Of a stretch of DNA of 64,000 nucleotides, positions 56,140-64,000 are shown one piece after another. The stretch is from contig NZ_FNZK01000020.1 of assembly GCF_900109225.1 (NCBI RefSeq), forward strand, positions 28,088-92,087, in the 5' to 3' direction. Under the pieces are notes generated by a model that saw only the letters and a list, made by a program, of their open reading frames with translations, was not told where the DNA came from and did not search any database. The translations under genes were made by a program, and so were the position numbers. This DNA comes from Propionispira arboris. Lineage in GTDB: Bacteria > Bacillota > Negativicutes > Selenomonadales > Selenomonadaceae. Position 1 is the stretch's first letter. Each line of letters opens with the position of its first letter.

Positions 56140-56535
56140 TTATTCACTTACTGCGATCAATTTATCTTCTTTTAAAATATGTTCAACAAGCCACTCACTG
56201 ACAAAATCCAAAATTCCTATTAAATATTCATTTTGACCATCATCAATTTGCTCAACATCGATATTGTCCATTTTCTCTAAGAAATCATTATGTGCGACCT
56301 TTTGTGATAAAAATTTTTTATAGCCAATCTCTTTCATATAGTCTTCTTCGGCTTGAAAATGATAAATTGTGTAATTTTTCAATTCATCAATGATCTCAAT
56401 GATTTTCCCATATTTATCTGTAATTAATTGATTCCGTAAAAGATCGTAACTCCTATTTGCTATTTCGAATAATTTTTTATGCTGCTCATCCACACATTCT
56501 ACACCAATACTATACTCGTCTTTCCATTTTATCAT
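56140..56535 (-). CDS. Bacteriohemerythrin
   Basis: 131-aa four-helix diiron O2-binding protein. Ligands fit the family: His19 (DEQHKKLF), His59 and Glu63 (YHFQAEEDYM), His82 (VAHNDF), His119 and Asp124 (EHILKED). In anaerobes such proteins are thought to buffer or sense oxygen. Single-gene unit; a perfect dyad lies 130 nt upstream. Confidence 0.93.
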   Translation of the reverse strand: MIKWKDEYSIGVECVDEQHKKLFEIANRSYDLLRNQLITDKYGKIIEIIDELKNYTIYHFQAEEDYMKEIGYKKFLSQKVAHNDFLEKMDNIDVEQIDDGQNEYLIGILDFVSEWLVEHILKEDKLIAVSE

Positions 56536-56664
56536 AATCTAACCATCTCCTTGACTTCTTACTTATCATCATCGACAATAAAACAAAAATGAGGCAGCAA
56601 AGTGCCACCCCATCAACATCGATGTTTTTAGCTATCTGTCTAATCAATATTTTAGCTTAACAGA

Positions 56665-56688
56665 TATACTAAATTGTAATTTAGTATA
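56665..56688. promoter_or_regulatory. Perfect dyad upstream of the hemerythrin gene
   Basis: TATACTAAAT-TGTA-ATTTAGTATA is a perfect 10-bp inverted repeat in the 350-nt gap between hemerythrin and the NmrA-type reductase terminator. It could be an operator; no regulator is identified. The rest of the gap holds nothing else I recognise. Confidence 0.45.
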
Positions 56689-56829
56689 CTTGAGTTTAGG
56701 AAAAAAATCAATATTATTTTACGCCACTACCACGTATGCACAATTTTCCCATCGTCTTCTTCACCCCAGAGATTATTATGCTTTGCGACAAGTTTTTATT
56801 ACTTGTTTTTCCCCCAGTACTTGATAAAG

Positions 56830-56872
56830 ACCCTAAAATAAGCGACTCTCAAAAAAAATTGAAAGTCGCTTA
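56830..56872 (-). terminator. Terminator of the NmrA-type reductase gene
   Basis: ATAAGCGACTTTCAA / TTGAGAGTCGCTTAT hairpin, followed by T residues on the minus strand. Confidence 0.85.
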
Positions 56873-56887
56873 TAGGTTTAGATAGAT

Positions 56888-57862
56888 TTACACAATATCT
56901 TTCCAGTTTGTGATATTTTTTTCCCAGATATAACTATAATTTTGGGCAATTTCTCGTACCGTTTTTGGCTTTTGACCTGTAAGAAGTTCAATCGCGTTAG
57001 ACGATACATCCATTAACCCCTCTGCGATGCTTGCCTCATTTGTAACCATGTCATTTCCACACCATGGAACAGGTGACTGAGAATAGTCGCCTGTAGCAGT
57101 TCTTGGAATATGCACGGAATCAAGATATTCAAAGAATTCAGCATGGCTTACAGGACAGTATTCAATATGTTTTCCTGATAATTCGCTAATTAGTGTCACG
57201 ATATCTCTCTGTGAAATAGATTCTCCGCCACAGGCTAGGTAGGTTTTATTGTCTTTGCCTTTTCCAAGTAACAATGCAGTAGCTAATCTGGCAACATCAT
57301 CCTTTGGAACAAAGGTTGCCTTTCCTTCACCAGCAGTTGTGTACCATTTATTTTCAGACATAAGTGCAAGCATTACTGATGTTGTAAGATAGTTTTCCAT
57401 ATAGAGATTATCCTGCATGAAATTGTAGGAAATACCTGTCTCTTCATGCTTTTCACGGATGTATTTTTCTGTAGCAGTATGGTCTGGAGTAACATATACA
57501 TGTTCATACGCAGGATTACTTGCACCAAGAAAAGATGTGTATGTTATATGTTTTATGCCGGCTTTGATAGCGGCATCTACTACATTTTTGTGTTGCTGTA
57601 TTCTAATTTCGCCAATTGTTACAGCAGATACAATATAAAGCCTGTCACCACCTTCAAAAGCTTTTGCCATTTCTTCCACGTTGTCATAATTGGCTTGCGA
57701 GACAGTGACTCCTAAACTTTCCCAGTTTGTTTTCTTTTCAGGATTCAGTCGATTTAAAAAAGGACAAGTGAAAATCAATTCTTTTGGAGAAATATGCTCT
57801 AACATATTTCCAGCGACTCTGCCACCGAGTTTTCCATCACATCCGGTTACGATATACTTCAT
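56888..57862 (-). CDS. NmrA/SDR-family NAD(P)-dependent oxidoreductase
   Basis: 324-aa atypical short-chain dehydrogenase. The Rossmann start VTGCDGKLGGRVAGNML carries the glycine pattern. RLYIVSAVTIGEIRIQQHKNVVDAAIKAGIKHITYTS and FVPKDDVARLATALLLG are typical of NmrA/quinone-oxidoreductase-2 proteins. AGGAGGA precedes the ATG. It is divergent from a LysR regulator with a gap of 117 nt, so control by that regulator is likely. Confidence 0.88.
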   Translation of the reverse strand: MKYIVTGCDGKLGGRVAGNMLEHISPKELIFTCPFLNRLNPEKKTNWESLGVTVSQANYDNVEEMAKAFEGGDRLYIVSAVTIGEIRIQQHKNVVDAAIKAGIKHITYTSFLGASNPAYEHVYVTPDHTATEKYIREKHEETGISYNFMQDNLYMENYLTTSVMLALMSENKWYTTAGEGKATFVPKDDVARLATALLLGKGKDNKTYLACGGESISQRDIVTLISELSGKHIEYCPVSHAEFFEYLDSVHIPRTATGDYSQSPVPWCGNDMVTNEASIAEGLMDVSSNAIELLTGQKPKTVREIAQNYSYIWEKNITNWKDIV

Positions 57863-57979
57863 TGTAAATCCTCCTCGTAAAAATTACTCTAGTATAAATA
57901 TAGCAGTTCCTTACTAGAAAATGAAATTGAAAACTGTTATGATTAATAAAAGATACTTATTAAAGACGGAGGTGATTTT

Positions 57980-58873
57980 TTGTATTTTAAACAAATCGAA
58001 TGTTTTGTCCAATTGGCAGAAACATTGAATTTTAACACGACTGCTAAATTATTATATATAAGCCAACCCGCAGTTTCACAACAAATTAAAACACTAGAAG
58101 CTGAATTTGGCTTTAAGTTATTTATTAGAAATAAAAGAAATGTAGAATTGACACCTGCCGGTGTATCTTTTTATACTGATATGAAAGATGTTTTGACCAA
58201 AACGAACATTGCCATATCAAAGGCGAAAAATTATGCCATGAATTATAAAACAAATCTATCAATCTGCTATGAGGGAACATTGTTTGAACAAGAGATGATG
58301 CCTGAAATATTATCTTATTACAGGATAAACTACCCTGATATTCATTTTTATATAAAACATGCTGATTATAAGGAGTCTAAGAAATCCATTATTGATCAGA
58401 AGAGCGATATTATATTCACAGTACAGGAAAATATCCAGTCATATTCTGAGATATCCTATTACCAGCTTTTGAAAAGTACTTTTGTATGCGTGATTCCTAA
58501 GGATCATATTTTCGCAAAAAAGACATTTATTGGAATTGAAGACTTAAAAAATGAGACATTGATTTTACTTGATCCTATTAAATGCCCACCTGAAATGGCA
58601 CGCGTGCAAAATAAAATCCAACGGTTATGTCCTGATGCACCAATACTTTTTTGTGATTCGGAAATAATTTGTACCACAATGATGAAAGGAAATATGGGGA
58701 TTGCATTTATGCCAAGTTTTGTAGCACCAACAGATCAATATTATCTTACAATTCCACTGGATATTACGGAAATGGTATCTTACGGGGCAGCATGGAATAA
58801 ATCAAATAAGAAAAAAGAAATACGTGATTTTATAAAAGTTGCAACATGTATATTTGGGAAACACGTGGTATGA
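57980..58873 (+). CDS. LysR-family transcriptional regulator
   Basis: 297 aa with a winged helix-turn-helix in the first 60 residues (ECFVQLAETLNFNTTAKLLYISQPAVSQQIKTLE) and an effector-binding domain after it. The start is TTG at 57980, five bases after GGAGGTGA; no ATG is better placed. Divergent to the NmrA-type reductase, its probable target. Confidence 0.9.
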   Translation: MYFKQIECFVQLAETLNFNTTAKLLYISQPAVSQQIKTLEAEFGFKLFIRNKRNVELTPAGVSFYTDMKDVLTKTNIAISKAKNYAMNYKTNLSICYEGTLFEQEMMPEILSYYRINYPDIHFYIKHADYKESKKSIIDQKSDIIFTVQENIQSYSEISYYQLLKSTFVCVIPKDHIFAKKTFIGIEDLKNETLILLDPIKCPPEMARVQNKIQRLCPDAPILFCDSEIICTTMMKGNMGIAFMPSFVAPTDQYYLTIPLDITEMVSYGAAWNKSNKKKEIRDFIKVATCIFGKHVV

Positions 58874-59068
58874 ATCTCGGAGAAATTTAAAGAATTATAG
58901 AATTCAAACTTCGCAGTAAAAAAACAATTTCTGGATAGGCTACACTAAACTGTTTGGTTGTCCAATACGCTTACCATCAAACAATCTCACACCTTAAAAC
59001 GGTATGCCCCATCACGATGAGATCATTACCAATGCCATACAAAAATTATATGTTGTTAAATAAAAAAT

Positions 59069-59104
59069 GGGCACGATAACATATTCAAACATGTTATCGT
59101 GCCC
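59069..59104 (-). terminator. Terminator beyond the tRNA-Arg fragment
   Basis: GGGCACGATAACAT / ATGTTATCGTGCCC is a perfect 14-bp hairpin followed on the minus strand by ATTTTTTATTT. The rest of 58874-59126 holds no gene. Confidence 0.88.
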
Positions 59105-59126
59105 ACTCTCGTAAAGGCTTGATTTC

Positions 59127-59176
59127 ATTGGTGCGACTGCCGCGATTCGAACGCGGAACCACAGCTTAGAAGAATA
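59127..59176 (-). other. 3' half of tRNA-Arg(UCU): candidate attachment site
   Basis: On the minus strand CTTCTAAGC, T-arm CCGCG-TTCGAAT-CGCGG, acceptor CAGTCGC and CCA are present, but the D-arm half is missing: the tRNA similarity starts in the anticodon loop. A 23-nt part (59127-59149) repeats exactly at 63667-63689. tRNA 3' ends broken at the anticodon loop are classic tyrosine-recombinase attachment sites. Confidence 0.75.
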
Positions 59177-59216
59177 ATTTTATCATTTTATAGGATATTT
59201 CCTATTATTATTAAGT

Positions 59217-59882
59217 CTATTTATTCAGCCGTTCACTTAAAGCTTTTAATTCATTAAAATGTGTTGCAATGATCCGATTACATATTTCTATAGATATATC
59301 TTCTTTATAAATATGAGAAGTTAAATTTCTATCGTTTAAAATTTGTACCCATATTTCATCATTTTTTATTAAACCATAACTAAAAGCTTCTTTCATTACA
59401 GACTTTGGACTATTAACCTCAACAAACCCTTGATCTAGTAAATATTCACGTGTCGCTTTCCAAGCAAGTTCAGTAGTAAATTCAAAACGCTGAATAACGC
59501 CATCACGAACAACACTACTGCCAGAGTTTTCTAGCTCAATTAGTGCTTCACCAAGTCGTTCAACCGCACTTTTAAAATTATGTAATTTATTTGATAATCG
59601 TTCCATAATCACAATTCCCTCTTTATTTATATTAGCTAGCAACTTTTCATCTGTAAGAGGATTGATAAACACAATATCAAACTTAAACAAGGTATCTAAT
59701 TTTTCTATATCATTCGTAAAATTAGCTACTTCTAAGCTTGATTCAGACTGACTAAAGATTGCTAAGTCAATATCACTACTACTTCTAAAATCGCCTCTTG
59801 CTCTTGATCCAAACAAGATGATTTTGTAAATATCAGGGTAATTAAAAGCAATCATTTTTATTTTGTCCATTAATTGCTCCAT
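59217..59882 (-). CDS. Fused MNT nucleotidyltransferase-HEPN protein
   Basis: 221-aa single chain combining both halves of a two-gene MNT/HEPN toxin-antitoxin-like pair (HI0073/HI0074 type). Residues 1-92 are the MNT domain with GSRARG...SSDID, the GS-N10-DxD active site. From residue 93 (MERLSNKLHNF) a HEPN domain runs to the end with RNLTSHIY, an RX4HXY motif as in HepT toxins. The start at 59882 has GGAGGG upstream. The second half keeps its own ATG (59606) and a GAGGG site, so it could also be made alone. It lies in the tRNA-flanked patch. Confidence 0.85.
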   Translation of the reverse strand: MEQLMDKIKMIAFNYPDIYKIILFGSRARGDFRSSSDIDLAIFSQSESSLEVANFTNDIEKLDTLFKFDIVFINPLTDEKLLANINKEGIVIMERLSNKLHNFKSAVERLGEALIELENSGSSVVRDGVIQRFEFTTELAWKATREYLLDQGFVEVNSPKSVMKEAFSYGLIKNDEIWVQILNDRNLTSHIYKEDISIEICNRIIATHFNELKALSERLNK

Positions 59883-60103
59883 AACATATCCGCCCTCCAC
59901 GCTACAATCAATTAGCATTATTATACCACAATTATATCCAAGACTACAGCCAGCTTCCAAGCATGATTCTATCAGTCTGGTCGTTAATGCGATTGAATTC
60001 AAGCAACGTTTCACCTTCGCACTGTGAAACAAATTTGTACAATCTAAAAAAAATTGCAATTTACAAAAGTAAATTGCAATCAACGTAACACACAAACAAA
60101 TAT

Positions 60104-60841
60104 TTATTTCATTTCAAACCCGCGTTTTTCTAAAAACTTCTTCATATGCGGACGCTGTTTTTGTTTAAGAAACGCCGCCATTCCTTCTGTCCAGCTATTG
60201 CTGCGTTCATTATTGCTTCGCTCCCGATAATACTGCCGAATAACCTCATCATATTCTTGTAGCTTAACATTATCTTCCTGCGTCGAATATTCATCTTCTT
60301 TTAAAACAAGCGACAGAGGCAGGCGAGGTTTTGTACTATTTACTTTTTCCGGATACCCAAGACACATACCAAATACAGGATACACGAGCTTGGGAATTTT
60401 AAGCAAATCACACACTTCCTGTGGATTATTCCGTATTCCTCCGATATAAACTCCGCCTAAACCTGCTGATTCAGCAGCAATCATGACATTTTGCGCAAAG
60501 AGAGCCGCATCGACTGTTGCCATAATAAACAACTCCGTCAAACTGCTTTCAATCGTTTCATTATTCATACTGCAAGCTTTTCCCAAACGATTTAAATCTG
60601 CACAAAAGACCAGAAAAACCGGGCATTCTTCAACATAACTTTGTTCACCCGTTAAATAAGCCAACTTCGTTTTCTTTGCTTGATCTTTAATATGGATCAC
60701 TGTATAGGCTTGAATATGATGTGAAGTCGATGCGTATTGGCTCGATTTGATTATATCCTGCAGCAGATTTTCATCGACGTCCTGCTCTTTAAATTTTCTA
60801 ACTGAAGAATGTTTTTTTAATAATTCCATAACCTGATTCAT
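60104..60841 (-). CDS. NfsA-type NADPH nitroreductase
   Basis: 245-aa FMN oxidoreductase. HSSVRKFKEQDVDENLLQDIIKSSQYASTSHHIQ at the start and GLGGVYIGGIRNNPQEVCDLLKIPKLVYPVFGMCLGYP are the NfsA/FRP signature blocks. The Arg-rich C-terminal region that follows binds NADPH in this group. GGGG precedes the ATG. Single-gene unit. Confidence 0.92.
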   Translation of the reverse strand: MNQVMELLKKHSSVRKFKEQDVDENLLQDIIKSSQYASTSHHIQAYTVIHIKDQAKKTKLAYLTGEQSYVEECPVFLVFCADLNRLGKACSMNNETIESSLTELFIMATVDAALFAQNVMIAAESAGLGGVYIGGIRNNPQEVCDLLKIPKLVYPVFGMCLGYPEKVNSTKPRLPLSLVLKEDEYSTQEDNVKLQEYDEVIRQYYRERSNNERSNSWTEGMAAFLKQKQRPHMKKFLEKRGFEMK

Positions 60842-61024
60842 GTTAATCCCCCTAAAAAATAAAAATAGACTTTTTTATTTTTTGATTCTTATATGCATAG
60901 TAACACTGACGCCAATTTTACCAAACAAAACACTTGTTCAACCATAAATCGTTCAATTCAATGATTTTTTTCAGTAATTTTTAAATTCATCTATTATAAC
61001 TATAGTTACAATAGCTTTTATATA

Positions 61025-61059
61025 AGACACCACATTCGTAATATAAGAACGCGGTGTCT
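61025..61059 (-). terminator. Hairpin after the tautomerase remnant
   Basis: AGACACC / GGTGTCT arms with an imperfect inner stem and T/A-rich sequence on the minus-strand side. Confidence 0.5.
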
Positions 61060-61073
61060 ATCCTTTATTTACT

Positions 61074-61211
61074 CTACTTGTTAGCGTATTTTTCCAACAA
61101 TGTTTCCCCTCCAATACCAATACTGTCAGGATCATACTCTTCAATGAAAACAGTGAAAGAGCTGGCAGGAGAAGCTGAGTTTTTTTCATTTTCATTTTAA
61201 TTACTGGCACA
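61074..61211 (-). pseudogene. 4-oxalocrotonate tautomerase remnant
   Basis: From a GTG at 61211 (AAGGAAG upstream) the reading begins VPVIKMKM, like the MPVIKIEM start that bears the catalytic Pro. In another frame the C-terminal part follows: FTVFIEEYDPDSIGIGGETLLEKYANK. About 15-20 central residues are missing and the frames do not agree, so the gene is broken. Its promoter is still intact, divergent from hxlR. Confidence 0.65.
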
Positions 61212-61260
61212 ATAACACTTCCTTTCAATTTAATTAAATAACTAGCACTGTGCTACTAAT

Positions 61261-61289
61261 ATAGTAGCATGCTATAAAATAAATATCAA
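61261..61289 (-). promoter_or_regulatory. Promoter of the tautomerase remnant with TAGCATG operator
   Basis: TTGATA (61289-61284), a 17-nt spacer and TACTAT (61266-61261) on the minus strand. The spacer carries the dyad TAGCATGCTA, and a related TAGCAC-TG-TGCTA lies just downstream. Confidence 0.6.
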
Positions 61290-61411
61290 TAGTTTTATTA
61301 TTATTTCTTCTATCCCATCCTAATATTTCATATATGTTAGGTTTTCCCTTGCGAGTCTTTAGATTTCAAAATATATCATATAATGTAATTTTAAATTTTT
61401 CCATTATGTAT

Positions 61412-61440
61412 TTGCTATATAAATGGTAGCATGATATTAT
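61412..61440 (+). promoter_or_regulatory. hxlR promoter with TAGCATG operator
   Basis: TTGCTA (61412-61417), a 17-nt spacer and TATTAT (61435-61440). The spacer holds GGTAGCATGA, sharing TAGCATG with the divergent promoter at 61261-61289. This suggests auto-regulation by the HxlR protein. No gene lies between 61212 and 61579. Confidence 0.6.
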
Positions 61441-61579
61441 TTATATAGCGCAATGTAAATATTTTACTATGAAAGAAAAGAATATTTATGCCAGTGATTA
61501 CAATTAAAATAAAAAATCGCAAACTAAAAAAGAATTGATTAAAAAATCATCATAGACAAACATAAGGGGGATTAAAAAT

Positions 61580-61948
61580 ATGTCAGTTCCACATCCAGGA
61601 AAACCAGTTCGTGGCTCAAAATCAGGACTTCCTATTATGGCTCTTTTCGATCTTTTAGGTAGAAATTGGGCAATGGGTATCATCTGGAATTTGCAGAATG
61701 ATTCCACTACTTTCAGAGAACTTCAGCAACGATGCGAGTCTATTTCTCCTGGAATATTAAACAATCGCATCAAAGAGTTAAGAGAAGCCGATATTGTAGA
61801 GCGTACTATTGAGGGCTATCAATTGACCCAACGCGGAAAAAAACTTATGGAATTATTGCGTCCATTTGGTGAGTGGTCACGTAACTGGTCAAAAGAAGTA
61901 TTCAACTATACCAAGACACGTAGCAAGCAAACTAAGGATGATATGTAG
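61580..61948 (+). CDS. HxlR-family transcriptional regulator
   Basis: 122-aa winged-helix protein. LFDLLGRNWAMGIIWNLQNDSTTFRELQQRCESISPGILNNRIKELREADIVER is the complete HxlR DNA-binding core. There is no conserved Cys in the short N-terminus, but Cys52 lies in the core. AAGGGGG precedes the ATG. HxlR proteins often sense electrophiles or quinones and control nearby reductases, fitting the adjacent OYE, nitroreductase and tautomerase relics. Confidence 0.9.
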   Translation: MSVPHPGKPVRGSKSGLPIMALFDLLGRNWAMGIIWNLQNDSTTFRELQQRCESISPGILNNRIKELREADIVERTIEGYQLTQRGKKLMELLRPFGEWSRNWSKEVFNYTKTRSKQTKDDM

Positions 61949-61950
61949 TT

Positions 61951-62270
61951 AATTTTATCGAAATGTCAGATCATTATCACAAAACTGGTGAAGATGTGGT
62001 TTTACGAAATACACCTAACTTTATATTAGCAATTTCTGATAAAAATTTTACACATGGACGTGATAATACTAATTTTACTCTTGCATATGCTGAATTGTTT
62101 GCACCAAATCTGGCTATCACTCCTTGCTTCAACTATTAGATATACCTGAAAACTTAACAGTAAAGGGCGAAATTATAGTTATTTATTCCAAATATGGCTT
62201 TAGACGGCTGCTAAACTGCTCCCCATTGGTCGTAACTTGGCACTATTCATGCGATTCAAATGAATTCTAA
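61951..62270 (+). pseudogene. Nitroreductase remnant
   Basis: One frame gives EDVVLRNTPNFILAISDKNF...FTLAYAELFAPNLAITPC up to a stop near 62141. A second frame then gives LLDIPENLTVKGEIIVIYSKYGFRR...LVVTWHY. Both resemble the C-terminal half of ferredoxin-type nitroreductases, but the N-terminal flavin-binding half and the joining segment are missing. Confidence 0.65.
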
Positions 62271-62371
62271 ACAGAAAAGTGGCATAACAAAAATCTCAAA
62301 ATTTTACATATATTCTACCAAATTTCTCAACATCTGAAAAACAAAATCAATATATAAAGAAGGTACTTTCT

Positions 62372-63382
62372 ATGGTTCGTTTACTTACACCCTTAAAAAT
62401 TAGTAATCTTAATCTAAAAAACAGGCTAATAATGCCTCCAATGGCAACATCAAGAGCTGGATTACAAGGAGAAATAACTTCTCCTCTTTTACAATATTAT
62501 GACGAAAAAACACGTGGCGGATACTTTGGTATGGTAATTACAGAACACACTTTTATTTCAGCAGACGGAAAATCGAGCTTCCACCAGATTTCTTCTGCTG
62601 ACAACAGTATGCTTTCAGGCTTAAGACAGCTTTGCGATGTCATTCACAATAATAGCTGTCCTGTTATCTTGCAATTAAACCATGCGGGAAGCGGTACTAA
62701 TATAAATGTTATTGGTTCTCAGCCGATTGCTCCATCAGCTGTTATAAATCCTTCAAAGTCAAATTTAGAGCTCCCGTGTGAACTTAAATGCGATGATATC
62801 AAAAAAATTATAAGTAATTTTGCGAATGCGGCTTTACGAGGAAAGCGAGCCGGTTTCGATGGGGTTGAAATACATTCCTGCCATGGTTATTTATTAAATC
62901 AGTTTTTGTCACCACTTACCAATAGAAGAACTGATAAATATGGAGGCAATATTAAAGACAGGATTCTTATTCATCTTCAAGTACTAAGAGCCGTCCGCAA
63001 TGCGGTTGGTGATGATTTTCCTATTTTATTCCGCCTTGGTGCTACTGATAATATGGATGGCGGATTTAGCTTAAATGATTGTATTGTAGCGGCAAAAGAA
63101 CTAGAAAATGAAGGCGCGGATATGCTTGACATATCCGGTGGAATGTGTCGTTACACAGTACCGGACTCGGAAAAATCAGGATATTTTATTAAACAGGCAA
63201 AAGCAGTTAAAAGTGCTGTTTCAATCCCGGTCATAGTAACTGGAGGTATTAGAACAATAGAAACAGCCGAATTGCTTCTGCAAAATAATGTTGCAGATTT
63301 AATTGGCGTCGGAAGACCTGTCTTTAACGATTCAAATTGGGTTAAAAACGCAATTAGTAAATATGCTTCGATACGGATTTAA
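62372..63382 (+). CDS. Old-yellow-enzyme family NADH:flavin oxidoreductase
   Basis: 336-aa FMN TIM barrel. LKISNLNLKNRLIMPPMAT is the N-terminal FMN segment, QLNHAGSGT and DGVEIHSCHGYLLNQFLSPLTNRRTDKYGGN the catalytic and flavin-binding blocks, and PVIVTGGIRT and LIGVGRPVFND the phosphate site. It lacks the FeS/FAD extension of 2-enoate reductases. GAAGG precedes the ATG. HxlR-linked; probably reduces electrophilic enones. Confidence 0.92.
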   Translation: MVRLLTPLKISNLNLKNRLIMPPMATSRAGLQGEITSPLLQYYDEKTRGGYFGMVITEHTFISADGKSSFHQISSADNSMLSGLRQLCDVIHNNSCPVILQLNHAGSGTNINVIGSQPIAPSAVINPSKSNLELPCELKCDDIKKIISNFANAALRGKRAGFDGVEIHSCHGYLLNQFLSPLTNRRTDKYGGNIKDRILIHLQVLRAVRNAVGDDFPILFRLGATDNMDGGFSLNDCIVAAKELENEGADMLDISGGMCRYTVPDSEKSGYFIKQAKAVKSAVSIPVIVTGGIRTIETAELLLQNNVADLIGVGRPVFNDSNWVKNAISKYASIRI

Positions 63383-63498
63383 TTATTCGAAGTTTTTGGT
63401 AACAGGGATTTTTTTCGACTAAAATTAAAACTCGTCGATGCCCCTGGTTAAGTCGGTGTTTTATTTCAAACAGTTAATAAAAAAATAAACGGATCTGA

Positions 63499-63550
63499 AC
63501 TGCCCCCCATAAATTAGATTTAGGTCTAATTTATGGGGGCAGTTTTTTTA
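63499..63550 (+). terminator. Terminator of the OYE gene
   Basis: AACTGCCCCCCATAAATTAGA and TCTAATTTATGGGGGCAGTT form a 20-bp stem with one bulge and a four- to five-base loop, followed by seven T residues. 63383-63498 holds no gene I recognise. Confidence 0.92.
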
Positions 63551-63633
63551 GCTCACTTTTATATTACCATTTACAGTCGTATTGGACTTACGCCGACGAG
63601 TAAGCACCCATACTAGGCGCACAATACAAAAAA

Positions 63634-63656
63634 GGCTCCAGCAAAATGCTAGAACC
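63634..63656 (-). terminator. Terminator downstream of the interrupted tRNA-Arg
   Basis: On the minus strand GGTTCTAGCA / TGCTGGAGCC pairs fully with G-U pairs, followed by TTTTTTG. It lies directly after the tRNA fragment. Confidence 0.75.
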
Positions 63657-63666
63657 CTTGATTACA

Positions 63667-63689
63667 ATTGGTGCGACTGCCGCGATTCG
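63667..63689 (-). other. tRNA-Arg 3' end fragment, second attachment-site copy
   Basis: 23 nt identical to 59127-59149: CCA, acceptor and half the T-arm of tRNA-Arg. It ends abruptly at base 63690, where the IS21-type element starts; the rest of the tRNA may continue beyond the element, outside the window. Confidence 0.7.
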
Positions 63690-64000
63690 TGTTTATGGCA
63701 TAATGAAATAGGACAAAGTTGCAAATAAAAATCCCCACTTATGCAAAACAGAATTCCTCAAAAATGCAAAAAGCCATTGCGAACAAGAACCAAATAACCT
63801 ACCCTTATTAGGTGACAAAACACTAACGGGGGAGGACTGGAGGATGCTCACAATGACCCAAATTGATTATATCAGAAAAGCGTTCTTTGAGGAAGGTCTC
63901 AATATTTCACAAATTGCAAAAACCTTTTCTTGTGATCGCAAAACGGTGCGCAAGTATTTGGCAATCGAAGATTTCAATCAACCATTCCCTAAAGCAAAAC
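63690..64000 (+). mobile_element. IS21-family insertion sequence, left part
   Basis: The tRNA similarity breaks at TGTTTATGG, a TG-type IS21 end. About 150 nt of non-coding terminal region with repeated GTTGCAAAT/TGCAAAA words precedes an istA start. The right end and istB lie beyond the window. Confidence 0.75.
63844..64000 (+). CDS. istA: IS21-family transposase IstA, N-terminal part
   Basis: 52 codons visible from the ATG at 63844 (GGGGGAGG upstream; an ATG at 63853 is an alternative). TQIDYIRKAFFEEGLNISQIAKTF and CDRKTVRKYL form the N-terminal helix-turn-helix that binds the element ends. The DDE domain lies beyond the window edge. Confidence 0.85.
   Translation, partial: MLTMTQIDYIRKAFFEEGLNISQIAKTFSCDRKTVRKYLAIEDFNQPFPKAK

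Noticed and set aside
59883..60095. N-terminal extension of the MNT-HEPN protein from an ATG at 60095
   Set aside because: The extra 71 residues are Cys-rich and unlike any nucleotidyltransferase, while GGAGGG lies right before the ATG at 59882.
63383..63498. Possible gene remnant after the OYE gene
   Set aside because: Short in-frame pieces were seen but none resembled a known family.

Overview
The window looks like a chromosomal segment of a low-GC, anaerobic, diderm Firmicute of the Negativicutes (Selenomonas/Pectinatus/Pelosinus type). This is an inference from gene content: Gram-positive-style ribosome-binding sites, a BglG/LicT-type antiterminator with a PTS, an ABC-rich low-GC genome, and yet a complete outer-membrane TonB/ExbBD/TonB-receptor uptake system. 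No rRNA is present; two tRNA genes and two tRNA-Arg fragments are.

Region 1 (1-10.5 kb) is a cobalamin block, all on the minus strand. A promoter and cobalamin riboswitch drive an exported cobaltochelatase (CbiK). A second riboswitch sits between cbiK and a seven-gene corrinoid-uptake operon (btuF-btuD-btuC-exbB-exbD-tonB-btuB). A third riboswitch, with its own strong promoter and two terminators, lies in front of an L-lactate dehydrogenase gene cut by the window edge. The arrangement suggests that B12 shortage raises B12 uptake and possibly lactate formation, a plausible electron outlet if the organism makes propionate through B12-dependent methylmalonyl-CoA mutase.

Region 2 (10.7-20.4 kb) is metal homeostasis: a frameshifted CsoR/RcnR-like repressor, a nickel/peptide-type ABC transporter with a methyltransferase, a flavodoxin, and feoA-feoB-FeoB-associated protein behind a promoter flanked by two Fur boxes. 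Region 3 (20.4-24.3 kb) is a second corrinoid operon under a fourth cobalamin riboswitch (cobI/cbiL plus a FecBCD-type transporter). A chemotaxis receptor, a cytoplasmic CbiK, tRNA-His and tRNA-Arg, and a Fur-boxed DUF3793-flavodoxin pair follow.

Region 4 (29-50 kb) is mostly housekeeping: methionine aminopeptidase, carbonic anhydrase, a BASS transporter, chemotaxis receptors, a glucose-type PTS EIICBA controlled by an RNA antiterminator site and its antiterminator protein, a nitroreductase, a giant tandem dynamin-like GTPase, an MscS channel interrupted by a frameshift, and a membrane-fused spermidine-synthase-like protein. Region 5 (50-59 kb) carries yjiH-yjiG-iadA behind a sigma-54 promoter with its divergent activator, a hemerythrin, and an NmrA-type reductase with a divergent LysR regulator.

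Region 6 (59.1-64 kb) is an accessory patch bounded by two pieces of a tRNA-Arg(UCU) 3' end in direct orientation. It holds a fused MNT-HEPN toxin-antitoxin-like protein, reductases, an HxlR regulator, two decayed genes, and the left end of an IS21-family element that splits the second tRNA copy.
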